From the NCBI RefSeq assembly GCF_001659605.2, contig NC_035172.2, positions 21,249,973 through 21,313,972 on the forward strand: a stretch of DNA of 64,000 nucleotides. The letters run 5' to 3'. This DNA comes from Manihot esculenta (taxonomy: Eukaryota > Streptophyta > Magnoliopsida > Malpighiales > Euphorbiaceae). Each line of letters starts with the position of its first letter. Position 1 is the stretch's first letter. Both the position numbers and the translations under genes were made by a program. Positions 45,205 to 57,689 of the stretch are shown one piece after another. The notes beneath the pieces are model-generated. The model did no database searches, was not told the origin of the DNA, and was given only the letters and a program-made list of their open reading frames with translations.

Positions 45205-48200
45205 ATGCGAGGAACTCGTCGATCAGCTCGATTGACTGGAGTCCCACCAGAGAATGAGAGACCAGCTGCTCGTCCTCCTGCATTGCCAAGGGCAAGGTCT
45301 CAGAGATCTAGCAGGGAAGGTACGTCAATAGACCCTAGAAGGTCTGTCGACGAGAGCAGAAGAGGAATAGCTAGGGGAGGATCAGAGGAAAGGAGGGAAG
45401 CTATGGAGATTGATCAATCTAGAGATGATAGCATGGGTATTGGCAGCTTTGAGGAAGGTATGGGAGAGTCGCAGGGAGGTGCTCAGACGTCAGGTTTTGG
45501 CTATCCAGAGTATCCGATGGGAGGTATGTCGGAGTACTCGAGTTTTGTGCCATATCCTCCTTACATGCCTTATATGCCTTATCCGTACTATCCACCATAT
45601 CCTATGTATCCCTCTTCCCCTATCCATCCAAGTGCAGCACACCTAGAGCCAAATGAACCAGTACCACCACCAGAACCAGTAGCCCCTGTTCTTGACAGAC
45701 ATGAACCTAGCTCATCTGGAGGTAAAGTCCAAATGACAGAGTACTTGAAATTGGATGCTCCTAAATACAACACAGGAGATGATCCATTTGATTACCTCAG
45801 AGCAGTTAGGATGATAACTAGTGAATTGGGAGCAGATGATAGGAGAGCCATTGAGATGGCAGGTTTCACAATAAAATGTAAGAAAGCCAGAGAATGGTTT
45901 AAGAATTATGTGGAGCCTAAAATGGACAGCATGTCATGGGGAGAGTTCGCCAATGAGTTTGCAGGGTGGGCTTTTCCTGACAGTTCCAGGGAGATGAAAG
46001 TAATTGAATTTGAACAGTTGAGACAGACAGATGAGATGAGTGTTGATGAATTCACAGATAAGTTCCTGGATCTACTTCAGTATGTGGGTCAAGCCTATGA
46101 TACTGATCAGAAGAAAGCAAGGAGATATACTATGAGACTGCATCCCAGGTATGCTTCCTTGATTCTTCCAGCAGAAAAGGAGAGTTTCCATACCATAATA
46201 GACGCATCCAGGAAAATGGAAGCTAGTGCCAATATTCAGAAACAGTCAAAGGCACAGGCTTCGGGTTCTACAGCCCCCACACCAAGCAGTAAAAGATGGG
46301 ATAGAGCAAAAGGAACAAAGAGTAAGTTCTGGAATAAAGTCAAGTCAGGTCTGGGAATAGGTAGTGGCTCAAGCTCTGGCACAGCTCCAGTCTGCAGACG
46401 ATGCGGAAAACCACATGGAGGAGTTTGTCGGTTGGGATCTACAGCTTGTTTTCGATGTGGACAGGAAGGGCATATTGCTCGGGATTGTCCGCAGATGACT
46501 TTTGCACCATCCCAGCAGATGAGTTCAGGCAGTGTGGTACAGCCAGTTGTACGGCCAGTAACTCCAGTCATGCCTCAGACTAGTGGCAGAGGTAGAGGGA
46601 GAGGGGTAGCCTCTACTTCAGCAGCAGGTTCCCGAGGTGGAAATCCGGTAGCCCCAGCACGGATTTTCATAGTGACACAGGAGGAGGCTAACACGTCGAA
46701 CACAGTGGTGTCAGGTAATCTCATCATTGGGTGTTCAGATGTGTATGCTTTGATGGACCCCGGTGCTTCTCATTCCTTTATTGCTTCGAGAGCCATAGAG
46801 CGGTTGGGTTTGATCAGTTCTGAGTTAGAGTATCCTCTCTGGGTCAGTGGACCTAGATGTGACCCATCAGTGGCAGTGTCAGTCTGTCGTTTCAGTCCAG
46901 TGTTCATAGAGGGTAGATGCCTTCCAGCTGACCTTGTGGTTCTAGACTTGACCGAGTTTGATGTCATTCTAGGGATGGATTGGCTATCTGCATATAGTGC
47001 TACGTTGGACTGTCGAGAGAAGTTAGTGAGTTTTAGAGACCAGGATGGGTCAGAGTGTGTCTTCAGAGGAGACAGGAGAGGTACACCCAGAGGTATGATT
47101 TCAGCCCTTCAGGCTCGTCGTTTGCTTAGGAGGGGTTGTCAGGGGTTTCTAGCTCATGTGAGAGAGCTAGACAGTCAGGTGAGGGAACCAGCCACAGTAC
47201 CAGTAGTCCGAGAGTTTCTCGATGTGTTCCCAGACGATTTGCCAGGACTACCACCTGATAGGGAGATAGGGTTTGAAATTGAATTACTGCCAGGTACCAG
47301 ACCTATCTCTATTCCTCCCTACAGGATGGCGCCAGCTGAGTTAACAGAGTTGAAAGCACAGTTGCAGGACTTGGTAGATAAGGGTTTCATCCGCCCTAGT
47401 ACCTCACCTTGGGGTGCTCCAGTGCTCTTTGTCAGAAAGAAGGATGGATCCCTCAGACTTTGTATCGACTACAGACAGTTGAACAAGGTCACTATCAAGA
47501 ATAGGTATCCCTTACCTCGGATTGATGATCTATTTGACCAGCTAGCTGGAGCCGGTTGTTTCTCGAAAATAGATCTGAGATCTGGGTATCATCAGTTGAG
47601 AGTCAGAGAGGCAGATGTGCCTAAGACAGCTTTTCGGACCAGATATGGGCATTATGAGTTCTTAGTGATGCCGTTCGGGTTGACTAACGCCCCTGCAGCA
47701 TTTATGGATCTCATGAACAGGGTATTCAGTGAGTTTCTGGATCACTTTGTCATTGTGTTTATCGATGATATCTTAGTGTATTCCAGAAATGCAGAGGAGC
47801 ATGCCCAGCATCTGAGGATCGTTTTGCAGACACTGAGAGAGCATGGTTTATATGCTAAGTTCTCGAAGTGTGAGTTTTGGTTACGGAGCATTTCCTTCTT
47901 GGGACATGTGGTATCAGCAGAGGGTATTGAGGTAGACCCCAAGAAGATAGAGGCTGTAGCTAACTGGCCCAGACCCATGACAGTGACTGAGATTAAAAGC
48001 TTTCTGGGACTGGCAGGTTACTACAAGAGGTTCGTTCAGAACTTCTCAAAGATAGCAGCTCCTATGACCAAATTGACTCAGAAGAACCAGAAGTTTATCT
48101 GGTCAGACCAGTGTGAAGAGAGCTTTGAGGAGCTCAAAAGGAGATTGACAACAGCACCAGTGTTAGCTCTGCCTGTCAGTAATGAGGATTTCACAGTATT

Positions 48201-50100
48201 CTGTGATGCATCTCGAGTGGGATTGGGTTGTGTATTGATGCAGAGTGATAGAGTAATCGCTTATGCTTCTAGACAGTTGAAGAAGCACGAGTTGAATTAC
48301 CCTACCCATGACCTAGAGATGGCAGCAGTTATCTTTGCACTTAAGATGTGGCGGCATTACCTCTACGGAGTTAAATGCGAGATCTTCACTGATCACAAGA
48401 GTTTACAGTACATCTTAAGTCAGAGAGAGCTGAATTTGAGGCAGAGAAGATGGGTCGAATTGCTCAGTGATTATGATTGTAAGATCCAGTATCATCCGGG
48501 TAAGGCGAATGTTGTCGCAGACGCCCTAAGCCGGAAGTCACTAGGCAGTTTATCCCATATAGCAGCAGAGCGGAGACCGGTTGTGATGGAGCTTTATAAG
48601 CTCTTTGACGAGGGATTACAGCTAGAGTTGTCTGGTACAGGTGCGTTGATAGCACAGATGAGAGTGACACCTGTGTTTCTGGAGCAGATAGCTCAGAGAC
48701 AGTACGAGGACCCTGAATTGATGAAAATTGCCAGGACTGTTCAGTCAGGCAACAATGCAGAGTTCAGATTTGACAGCAAAGGGATCCTTCGCTATGGGAG
48801 TCGACTTTGTGTACCAGATAGGGGCAGTGTGAAGGAAGACATTATGAGGGAAGCTCATAATGCGAGGTATAGTGTTCACCCAAGAGCTACCAAGATGTAT
48901 CAGGATCTAACAAGGGTCTATTGGTGGCCAGCCATGAAGAAAGAAGTGGCGCAGTTCGTGACAGCCTGTGAGGTTTGTCAGAGGGTGAAATTAGAGCATC
49001 AGAAACCAGCTGGAATGCTTAACCCATTACCGATTCCAGAGTGGAAATGGGAGAACATAGCCATGGATTTTGTAGTGGGTTTACCAGTAGCGTCCAACAG
49101 GATAGACTCGCTATGGGTGATTGTGGACAGACTCACGAAATCTGCTCATTTTCTTCCAGTACGGAGTAACTATTCTGTGGATAAGTTGGCACAGGTCTAT
49201 CTGGATGAGATAGTGAGATTACATGGAGTTCCAGTATCTATAGTTTCAGACAGAGGACCTCAGTTTACCTCCCGCTTTTGGCGGAGTCTGCAAAGTGCGA
49301 TGGGCACGAGATTGGATTTTAGTACTGCTTTCCACCCACAGACTGATGGACAGTCAGAAAGGACCATCCAGACCATAGAGGATATGCTTCGCCTATGTGT
49401 GTTAGACTTTGGCGGTTCTTGGAGGCAGCATCTACCTTTGGTGGAGTTTGCCTACAATAACAGCCATCATGCGAGCATTGGGATGGCTCCTTATGAAGCA
49501 TTATATGGGAGGAAGTGCAGATCACCTGTTTGCTGGGAAGAGGTAGGAGAGAAGGCTCTTGCAGGGCCAGAATTAGTAGACCTTACCAGTAGAATGGTGC
49601 CCATGATCAGAGAGAGAATCAGAACAGCTCAGAGTAGACAGAAAAGTTATGCAGACGTTCGCAGAAAGCAGTTAGAGTTTCAAGAAGGTAATTGGGTATT
49701 GCTGAAAGTGTCTCCAATGAAAGGAGTGGTTCGTTTTGGGAAGAAAGGTAAATTGGCTCCACGGTACATTGGACCCTTTGAGGTGTTGCAGAGGATCGGA
49801 AATGTGTCGTATAAGCTGGATTTACCTGCTTCTATGGAGAGGATTCACCCGGTATTTCATGTTTCTATGCTACGACAGTTTGTGTCAGATCCGAATCAGG
49901 TTCTGAGTGAGCCTGAGGTGGAGATTCATACGGATCTCACCTATATAGAGCAGCCAGTGCGGATTCTAGACACGCAGATCAGACAGCTAAGGAACAAGGA
50001 GATTCCGATGGTGAAAGTTCTATGGAACCACCATAACCTAGAAGAGTGCACATGGGAGACGCGGGAGTCTATGCTCCAGCAGTATCCATATTTGTTTTAA
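45205..50100 (+). CDS. Gag-Pol polyprotein of gypsy element H
   Basis: 1,631 codons in one frame from [10 protein letters not shown], seven bases after the acceptor-like TTTCCAG. The order is as in A: Gag head with a shorter Tyr/Pro-rich stretch, capsid domain, CCHC knuckle (about 46450-46490), protease DPGASHSF (about 46755), RT with the consensus MPFGL and FIDDILVYS (about 47758), RNase H with all four carboxylate motifs including ADALSR (48186-48540), integrase HHCC (48850-48980) and D, D, E core (49060-49370), GPY/F, and a chromodomain-like tail ending YPYLF. One oddity: the VHPGATK string of the HHCC region reads VHPRATK (codon 48883-48885), a Gly to Arg change beside the second zinc-binding His. 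Of all copies here H looks the closest to functional. Confidence 0.95.
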   Translation: MRGTRRSARLTGVPPENERPAARPPALPRARSQRSSREGTSIDPRRSVDESRRGIARGGSEERREAMEIDQSRDDSMGIGSFEEGMGESQGGAQTSGFGYPEYPMGGMSEYSSFVPYPPYMPYMPYPYYPPYPMYPSSPIHPSAAHLEPNEPVPPPEPVAPVLDRHEPSSSGGKVQMTEYLKLDAPKYNTGDDPFDYLRAVRMITSELGADDRRAIEMAGFTIKCKKAREWFKNYVEPKMDSMSWGEFANEFAGWAFPDSSREMKVIEFEQLRQTDEMSVDEFTDKFLDLLQYVGQAYDTDQKKARRYTMRLHPRYASLILPAEKESFHTIIDASRKMEASANIQKQSKAQASGSTAPTPSSKRWDRAKGTKSKFWNKVKSGLGIGSGSSSGTAPVCRRCGKPHGGVCRLGSTACFRCGQEGHIARDCPQMTFAPSQQMSSGSVVQPVVRPVTPVMPQTSGRGRGRGVASTSAAGSRGGNPVAPARIFIVTQEEANTSNTVVSGNLIIGCSDVYALMDPGASHSFIASRAIERLGLISSELEYPLWVSGPRCDPSVAVSVCRFSPVFIEGRCLPADLVVLDLTEFDVILGMDWLSAYSATLDCREKLVSFRDQDGSECVFRGDRRGTPRGMISALQARRLLRRGCQGFLAHVRELDSQVREPATVPVVREFLDVFPDDLPGLPPDREIGFEIELLPGTRPISIPPYRMAPAELTELKAQLQDLVDKGFIRPSTSPWGAPVLFVRKKDGSLRLCIDYRQLNKVTIKNRYPLPRIDDLFDQLAGAGCFSKIDLRSGYHQLRVREADVPKTAFRTRYGHYEFLVMPFGLTNAPAAFMDLMNRVFSEFLDHFVIVFIDDILVYSRNAEEHAQHLRIVLQTLREHGLYAKFSKCEFWLRSISFLGHVVSAEGIEVDPKKIEAVANWPRPMTVTEIKSFLGLAGYYKRFVQNFSKIAAPMTKLTQKNQKFIWSDQCEESFEELKRRLTTAPVLALPVSNEDFTVFCDASRVGLGCVLMQSDRVIAYASRQLKKHELNYPTHDLEMAAVIFALKMWRHYLYGVKCEIFTDHKSLQYILSQRELNLRQRRWVELLSDYDCKIQYHPGKANVVADALSRKSLGSLSHIAAERRPVVMELYKLFDEGLQLELSGTGALIAQMRVTPVFLEQIAQRQYEDPELMKIARTVQSGNNAEFRFDSKGILRYGSRLCVPDRGSVKEDIMREAHNARYSVHPRATKMYQDLTRVYWWPAMKKEVAQFVTACEVCQRVKLEHQKPAGMLNPLPIPEWKWENIAMDFVVGLPVASNRIDSLWVIVDRLTKSAHFLPVRSNYSVDKLAQVYLDEIVRLHGVPVSIVSDRGPQFTSRFWRSLQSAMGTRLDFSTAFHPQTDGQSERTIQTIEDMLRLCVLDFGGSWRQHLPLVEFAYNNSHHASIGMAPYEALYGRKCRSPVCWEEVGEKALAGPELVDLTSRMVPMIRERIRTAQSRQKSYADVRRKQLEFQEGNWVLLKVSPMKGVVRFGKKGKLAPRYIGPFEVLQRIGNVSYKLDLPASMERIHPVFHVSMLRQFVSDPNQVLSEPEVEIHTDLTYIEQPVRILDTQIRQLRNKEIPMVKVLWNHHNLEECTWETRESMLQQYPYLF

Positions 50101-50170
50101 GGTTAGTTTCCTCCTTGTGTTTTGTTTTTGTATGTTGTATGTTTTAGGAACATCCGAGGACGAATGTTCT

Positions 50171-50184
50171 TAAGGAGGGGAGAA
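50171..50184 (+). other. Polypurine tract of element H
   Basis: TAAGGAGGGGAGAA directly before the 3' LTR start at 50185. Confidence 0.9.
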
Positions 50185-50278
50185 TGTAATACCCGGCTAG
50201 AATCCGGCACCGGAATTCCTTTTGTCTGATGGAATCCGGGGTGTTGGGATTCTATATAAGGGTAGGAGTTATGGTTTC
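50185..50278 (+). repeat. 3' LTR of element H, first 94 bp
   Basis: Matches the beginning of the 5' LTR at 42816 and is cut at 50279 by element I. Joined with 59872-61945 it gives 2,168 bp, the same length as the 5' LTR. Confidence 0.95.
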
Positions 50279-52455
50279 TGTAACGACCCCAAAATGGACC
50301 GTCACCGGCGCTAGGATTCAGGTCGGCTTAAGGCCGCCAGAACCCGTAGCAAGCCTGCTATACTCTCTGTGTACCTGTAAACCTCATACATGATCATACA
50401 TTTTCTGTGAAAATAAAACTCTTTGCTGAACCAAGGCTTAACCTGTGCATGCACTACCTCTGTACTCTGTACTCCTGTCCTCTGTACTCTGTATCCCTGA
50501 CTAGAGCTTGCTCTAGATGGGTTAACTCATACCTGTTAAGCCTGGTTTTCACATGCAGGAAAACATATATACATATACAGATCATGTACAAAACATACAT
50601 CACTAGGTCAAGCAACAACTATTACATCTCTTTAATATTACATGTCCACTCTAAGCTATTACAGATCTCTTTACTTTTTCCTGTACTCTGCTGGACTGTC
50701 CCTGTACACTGTACACTGAACCTGCAAAACTGGGGTTAAGGGAGTGGGATGAGCTCTATAGCCCAGTGAGTAGAACAGTAAAACATCTCAGTAAAATATG
50801 ATCTCATGGAATGCACCATATCACAGACAAGCCACATCAAGAGTAAACCTGTCACCACATAGTCCCAGTATCTCTGTGCCAGGGCGTAGAATCGAGCACC
50901 TGGTCTTCCTGTCATATATGTATATGTGTATATAACACCTGTAAACTTACCATTGCCAGGGCGTAGTCAAAGGCTCCTGGACTTTACTATATACCTGCCA
51001 GGGCGTAGTCAAAGGCTCCTGGTCTTTGCTATACGTGCCAGGGCGTAGTCAAAGGCTCCTGGTCTTCCTGTCTGTGACTATTGGATCATTCAGCATTTAC
51101 TCACATCATCAAATACCAATGCAATGCAACATATTCGTGACTACTAATGCAATCAACCTATGGCATAAACATGATGCATGAGATATGCTAAAAGCAGTTT
51201 GTGGTTCAATTAAAAGTTATAAGTTTAGTTCCACTCACCTCTGGCTATCTGGACTGACTGACTCTACAGGCTCTGAACCTCTGGAGCAGTACTCACTGCT
51301 GCTCTCTCTGGTTCCTCTGGTCTGTACCTATACAGATGGACTCAAATGAGGGACCAAACTCACTTATCAATACCTCTATGAAACTCCCCCAAAATCCCTG
51401 AAACTCACTTAACTAGCCATGCAAAGCATGCAAAAGAAAAGCTGGACAGAACACTTTCGGCGGCAGGTTCGGCGGCCGAATGTCCTCTCCAGAGACGAAA
51501 CTCAAGCACCTTCGGCGGCACCTTCGGCGGCCGAATCCCCCAAACAGAGCCGAACATGCAAAAACACTCGGGGGCAAGCTGTGGCAATTAAGCCACCATG
51601 CAAGAGGTTCGGCGGCCGAATGAACTTTCGGCTGCCGAACCTGAGTTCATCCAGAACTCAGCTTCAACGGCAAACCATCTCCTTCTTCCCTTCAACTTCT
51701 CAAACCATGCAAACTTCACCTCCTCAACATACATATACTCATGTATATGATCACAGGGGTCCAAAACTAGCTAATAACCCCAAACAACAAAACAAACATA
51801 ACATATACACATGTATACATGCATAACTCATCAAAACTATCATTAAGAACCTAAACATGCATCTCCTTCCACAAATCCCCCTAAAACCTTCAAAACACAG
51901 ATTCAAGAACATCACTTACCTCCTGTAGCAAGAAGCTAAACACTCTGACCAAGGGAAAACGGATCACCTCCTCTCACACTCTCAAACTCTCTCAAACTCT
52001 CTCAAACTCCCTTTTGCTTCAAACCCTTCAAAACGTGGTAAATGAGCAAACTCCTGCCTGAGCTGCTCAAAACACTTACAGATGAGTCATAGAAGACGTG
52101 GCTAATTCATGGCAAGAATCTGAAGCCAACATCTGTCAAAACACATGACTCAGCTCACTAGCCAACTCATCGTCGGCTGCCCAATCACATGCGAGACCAT
52201 GCAACGTTCGGGGGCCGAACTTCCCTTCGGAAGCCAAACACTTTCGGCGGCCGAACTTACTTTCGGCGGCCGAACTTGGCTCACCAGCCGTAGGTCATTT
52301 CAACGCATAACTTAGTTCCATTTATCTTAAAAAAAACATTTAAACACATCTTAATCCTTAGTAACACATACCTCCTACCCTTAGATAGAATCCCAACATC
52401 CCGGATTCCGCCAGATAATAGGAATTCCGGTGCCGGATTCTAGCCGGGTATTACA
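50279..52455 (-). repeat. 3' LTR of element I
   Basis: 2,177 bp; top strand TGTAACGACCCC...GGGTATTACA. Adjoins the minus-strand polypurine tract TAAGGAGGGGAGAA at 52456-52469. Confidence 0.95.
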
Positions 52456-52529
52456 TTCTCCCCTCCTTAAGAACATTCGTCCTCGGATGTTCCTAAAACA
52501 CAAAACAAAATACAAGGAGGAAACTAACC

Positions 52530-55500
52530 TTAAAACAAATATGGATACTGCTGGAGCATAGACTCCCGCGTCTCCCATGTGCACTCTTCTAGGTTATGGT
52601 GGTTCCATAGGACTTTCACCATTGGAATCTCCTTGTTCCTTAGCTGTCTGATCTGCGTGTCCAGAATCCGCACTGGCTGCTCTATATAGGTGAGATCCGT
52701 ATGAATCTCCACCTCAGGCTCACTCAGAACCTGATTCGGATCTGACACAAACTGTCGTAGCATAGAAACATGAAATACCGGGTGAATCCTCGCCATAGAA
52801 GCAGGTAAATCCAGCTTATACGACACATTTCCGATCCTCTGCAACACCTCAAAGGGTCCAATGTACCGTGGAGCTAATTTACCTTTCTTCCCAAAACGAA
52901 CCACTCCTTTCATTGGAGACACTTTCAGCAATACCCAATTACCTTCTTGAAACTCTAACTGCTTCCTGCGAACGTCTGCATAACTTTTCTGTCTACTCTG
53001 AGCTGTTCTGATTCTCTCTCTGATCATGGGCACCATTCTACTGGTAATGTCTACTAACTCTGGCCCTGCAAGAGCCTTCTCTCCTACCTCTTCCCAGCAA
53101 ACAGGGGATCTGCACTTCCTCCCATACAAAGCTTCATAAGGAGCCATCCCAATGCTAGCATGATGACTGTTATTGTAGGCAAATTCCACTAAAGGTAGAT
53201 GCTGCCTCCAAGAACCGCCAAAGTCTAAGACACATAGGCGAAGCATATCCTCGATGGTCTGGATGGTCCTTTCTGACTGTCCATCAGTCTGTGGGTGGAA
53301 AGCAGTACTAAACTCTAATCTCGTGCCCATCGCACTTTGCAGACTCCGCCAAAAGCGAGAAGTAAACTGAGGTCCTCTGTCTGAAACGATAGACACTGGA
53401 ACTCCATGTAACCTCACTATCTCATCCAGATAGACCTGTGCCAACTTATCCACAGAATAGTTACTCCGTACTGGAAGAAAATGAGCAGATTTCGTGAGTC
53501 TGTCCACAATCACCCATATCGAGTCTATTCTGTTGGACGCTACTGGTAAACCCACTACAAAATCCATGGCTATGTTCTCCCATTTCCATTCTAGAATCGG
53601 TAATGGGTTAAGCATTCCGGCTGGTTTCTGATGCTCTAATTTCACCCTCTGACAAACCTCACAGGCTGTCACGAACTGCGCCACTTCTTTCTTCATGGCT
53701 GGCCACCAATAGACCCTTTTCAGATCCTGATACATCTTGGTAGCTCCTGGGTGAACACTATACCTCGCATTATGAGCTTCCCTCATAATGTCTTCCTTCA
53801 CACTGCCCCTATCTGGTACACAAAGTCGACTCCCATAGCGAAGGATCCCTTTGCTGTCGAATCTGAACTCTGCACTATTGCCTGACTGAACAGTCCTGGC
53901 AATTTTCATTAACTCAGGGTCCTCATGCTGTCTCTGAGCTATCTGCTCCAGAAACACAGGTGTCACTCGCATCTGTGCTATCAACGCACCTGTACCAGAC
54001 AATTCTAACTGTAATCCCTCGTCAAAGAGCTTATAAAGCTCCATCACAACCGATCTCCGCTCTGCTGCTATATGGGATAAACTGCCTAGTGACTTCCGGC
54101 TTAGGGCGTCTGCGACAACATTCGCCTTACCCGGATGATACTGGATCTTACAATCATAGTCACTGAGCAATTCGACCCATCTTCTCTGCCTCAAATTCAG
54201 CTCTCTCTAACTTAAGATGTACTGTAAACTCTTGTGATCAGTGAAGATCGCGCATTTAACTCCGTAGAGGTAATGCCGCCACATCTTAAGTGCAAAGATA
54301 ACTGCTGCCATCTCTAGGTCATGGGTAGGGTAATTTAACTCGTGCTTCTTCAACTGTCTAGAAGCATAAGCTATTACTCTATCACTCTGCATCAATACAC
54401 AACCCAAGCCCACTCGAGATGCATCACAGAACACTGTGAACTCTTCATTACTGACAGGCAGAGCTAACACTGGTGCTGTTGTCAATCTCCTCTTGAGCTC
54501 TTCAAAGCTCTCTTCACACTGGTCTGACCAGATAAACTTCTGGTTTTTCTGAGTCAATTTGGTCATAGGAGCTGCGATCTTTGAGAAGTTCTGAACGAAC
54601 CTCCTGTAGTAACCTGCCAGTCCCAGAAAGCTTTTAATCTCAGTTACTGTCGTGGGTCTGGGCCAGTTAGCTACAGCCTCTATCTTCTTGGGGTCTACCT
54701 CAATACCCTCTGCTGATACCACATGTCCCAAGAAGGAAATGCTCCGTAACCAAAACTCACACTTCGAGAACTTGGCATATAATCCATGCTCTCTCAGTGT
54801 CTGCAAAACGATCCTCAGATGTTGGGCATGCTCTTCTGCATTTCTGGAGTACACTAAGATATCATCGATAAACACAATGACAAAGTGATCCAGAAACTCA
54901 CTGAATACTCTATTCATGAGATCCATAAATGCTGCAGGGGCGTTAGTCAACCCGAACAGCATCACTAAGAACTCATAATGCCCATATCTGGTCCGAAAAG
55001 CTGTCTTAGGCACATCTGTCTCTCTGACTCTCAACTGATGATACCCAGATCTCAGATCTATTTTCGAGAAACAACCTGCTCCAGCTAGCTGGTCAAATAG
55101 ATCATCAATCCTAGGTAAAGGATACCTATTCTTGATAGTGACCTTGTTCAACTGTCTGTAGTCGATACAAAGTCTGAGGGATCCATCCTTCTTTCTGACA
55201 AAGAGCACTGGAGCACCCCAAGGTGAGGTACTAGGGCGAATGAAACCCTTCTCTACCAAGTCCTGCAACTGTGCTTTCAACTCTATTAACTCAGCTGGCG
55301 CCATCCTGTAGGGAGGAATAGAGATAGGTCTAGTACCTGGCAATAATTCAATGTCAAACCCTATCTCCCTATCAGGTGGTAGTCCTGGCAAATCGTCTGG
55401 GAACACATCGAGAAACTCTCGGACTACTGGTACTGTGGCTGGTTCCCTCACCTGACTGTCTAGCTCTCTCACATGAGCTAGAAACCCCTGACAACCCCTC

Positions 55501-57473
55501 CTAAGCAAACGACGAGCCTGAAGGGCTGAAATCATACCTCTGGGTGTACCTCTCCTGTCTCCTCTGAAGACACACTCTGACCCATCCTGGTCTCTGAGAC
55601 TCACTAGCTTATCTCGACAGTCCAACGTCGCACTATATGCAGATAGCCAATCCATCCCTAGAATGACATCAAAATCTGTCAAGTCTAGAACCACAAGGTC
55701 AGCTGGAAGGCATCTACCCTCTATGAATACTGGACTGAAACGACAGACTGACACTGCCACTGATGGGTCACATCTAGGTCCACTGACCCAGAGAGGATAC
55801 TCTAACTCAGAACTGATCAAACCCAACCTCTCTATGGCTCTCGACGCAATAAAGGAATGAGAAGCACCGGGGTCCATCAAAGCATACACATCTGAACACC
55901 CAATGATGAGATTACCTGACACCACTGTGTTCGACGTGTTAGCCTCCTCCTGTGTCACTGTGAAAATCCGTGCTGGGGCTACCGGATTTCCACCTCGGGA
56001 ACCTGCTGCTGAAGTAGAGGCTACCCCTCTCCCTCTACCTCTGCCACTAGTCTGAGGCATGACTGGAGCTACTGGCCGTACAACTGGCTGTACCACACTG
56101 CCTGAACTCATCTGCTGGGATGGTGCAAAAGTCATCTGCGGACAATCCCGAGCAATATGCCCTTCCTGTCCACATCGAAAACAAGCTGTAGATCCCAACC
56201 GACAAACTCCTCCATGTGGTTTTCCGCATCGTCTGCAGACTGGAGCTGTGCCAGAGCTTGAGCCACTACCTATTCCCAGACCTGACTTGACTTTATTCCA
56301 GAACTTACTCTTTGTTCCTTTTGCTCTATCCCATCTCTTACTGCCTGTAGAACCTGAACTGGGGGCCTTAGAACCCGAAGCCTGTGCCTTTGACTGTTTC
56401 TGAATATTGGCACTAGCTTCCATTTTCCTGGCTGCATCTACTATCGAATGAAAACTCTCCTTCTCAGCTGGAAGGATCAAAGAAGAATACCTGGGATGAA
56501 GTCTCATAGTATATCTTCTTGCTTTCTTCTGATCAGTATCATAGGCTTGACCCACGTACTGCAGCAGATCCAGGAACTTATCTGTGAATTCATCAACACT
56601 CATCTCATCTGTCTGTCGCAACTGTTCAAACTCAATTATCTTCAGCTCCCTCGAACTGTCAGGAAAAGCCCACCCTGCAAACTCATTGGCGAACTCTCCC
56701 CATGACATACTGTCCATTCTAGGCTCCACATAATGCTTAAACCATTCTCTGGCTTTCTTGCATTTTATTGTGAAACCTGCCATCTCAATGGCTCTCCTAT
56801 CCTCTGCTCCCAATTCACTAGTGATCATCCTAACTGCTCTGAGGTAATCAAATGGATCATCTCCCGTGTTGTATTTAGGAGCATCCAATTTCAAGTACTC
56901 TGTCATTTGAACTTTACCTCCAGATGAGCTAGGTTCATGTCTGTCAACAACAGGGGCTACTGGTTCTGGTGGTACTACTGGTTCATTTGGCTCATTTGGC
57001 TCTAGGTGTACGGCACTTGGATGGATAGGGGAAGAGGGATACATAGGATATGGTGGATATGATGGGTAATACTGCGGATATGGCATATATGGCATGTAAG
57101 TAGGATATGGGTCAAATCGAGAGTACTCCGACATCCCCTCCATCGGATACTCTGGCTCCTGAAACAAGGATGGATAGCCAAAACCTGAGGCCTGAGCACC
57201 TCCCTGCGATTCTCCCATACCTTCCTCAAAACTGCCTATACCCATGCTGTCATCTCTAGACTGATCAATCTCCATAGCTTCCCTCCTTTCCTCTGATCCT
57301 CCCCTAGCTGTTCCTCTTCTGCTCTCGTCGACAGACCGTCTAGGGTCTATGGACGTACCTTCCCTGCTAGATCTCTGAGACCTTGCCCTAGGCAATGCAG
57401 GAGGACGAGCAGCTGGTCTCTCATTCTCTGGTGGGACTCCAGTCAATCGAGCTGATCGACGAGTTCCTCGCAT
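52530..57473 (-). pseudogene. Gag-Pol of gypsy element I with one internal amber codon
   Basis: The frame starts [10 protein letters not shown] at 57473 and reads through Gag, CCHC (about 56161-56186), protease DPGASH (about 55870), RT FIDD (about 54860) and the first part of RNase H, then meets TAG at 54207-54209. There H has CAG in LSQREL: a single C-to-T change. Without that codon the same frame continues to 52530 through ADALSR, HHCC, the DDE core, GPY/F and the chromodomain-like tail, with no frameshift. A translated product would end after [10 protein letters not shown] and lack integrase. RT also carries MLFGL instead of MPFGL (codon 54957-54959). The two segments are 1,088 and about 554 codons. 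It could still be copied by proteins supplied by H-like relatives. Confidence 0.94.
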
Positions 57474-57672
57474 CGTTAGTCTGGAAACACAACATATACC
57501 ACTTTAGCACATAAACATCACATAGCAATCATACACATACAACACTCATGGCATATCATAACAGATAGGACTCAAGACCTTATCCTAGTGGACATGATTT
57601 CCTATTGTGCTTGACCACTTCTAAACTGTCTGAGCCCAACACTGTCTCTATAGGTCCGATCATGTGAACCTA

Positions 57673-57686
57673 GGGCTCTGATACCA
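57673..57686 (-). other. Primer binding site of element I
   Basis: The minus strand reads TGGTATCAGAGCCC three bases inside the 5' LTR (57690); complementary to initiator methionyl-tRNA. Confidence 0.92.
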
Positions 57687-57689
57687 ATC

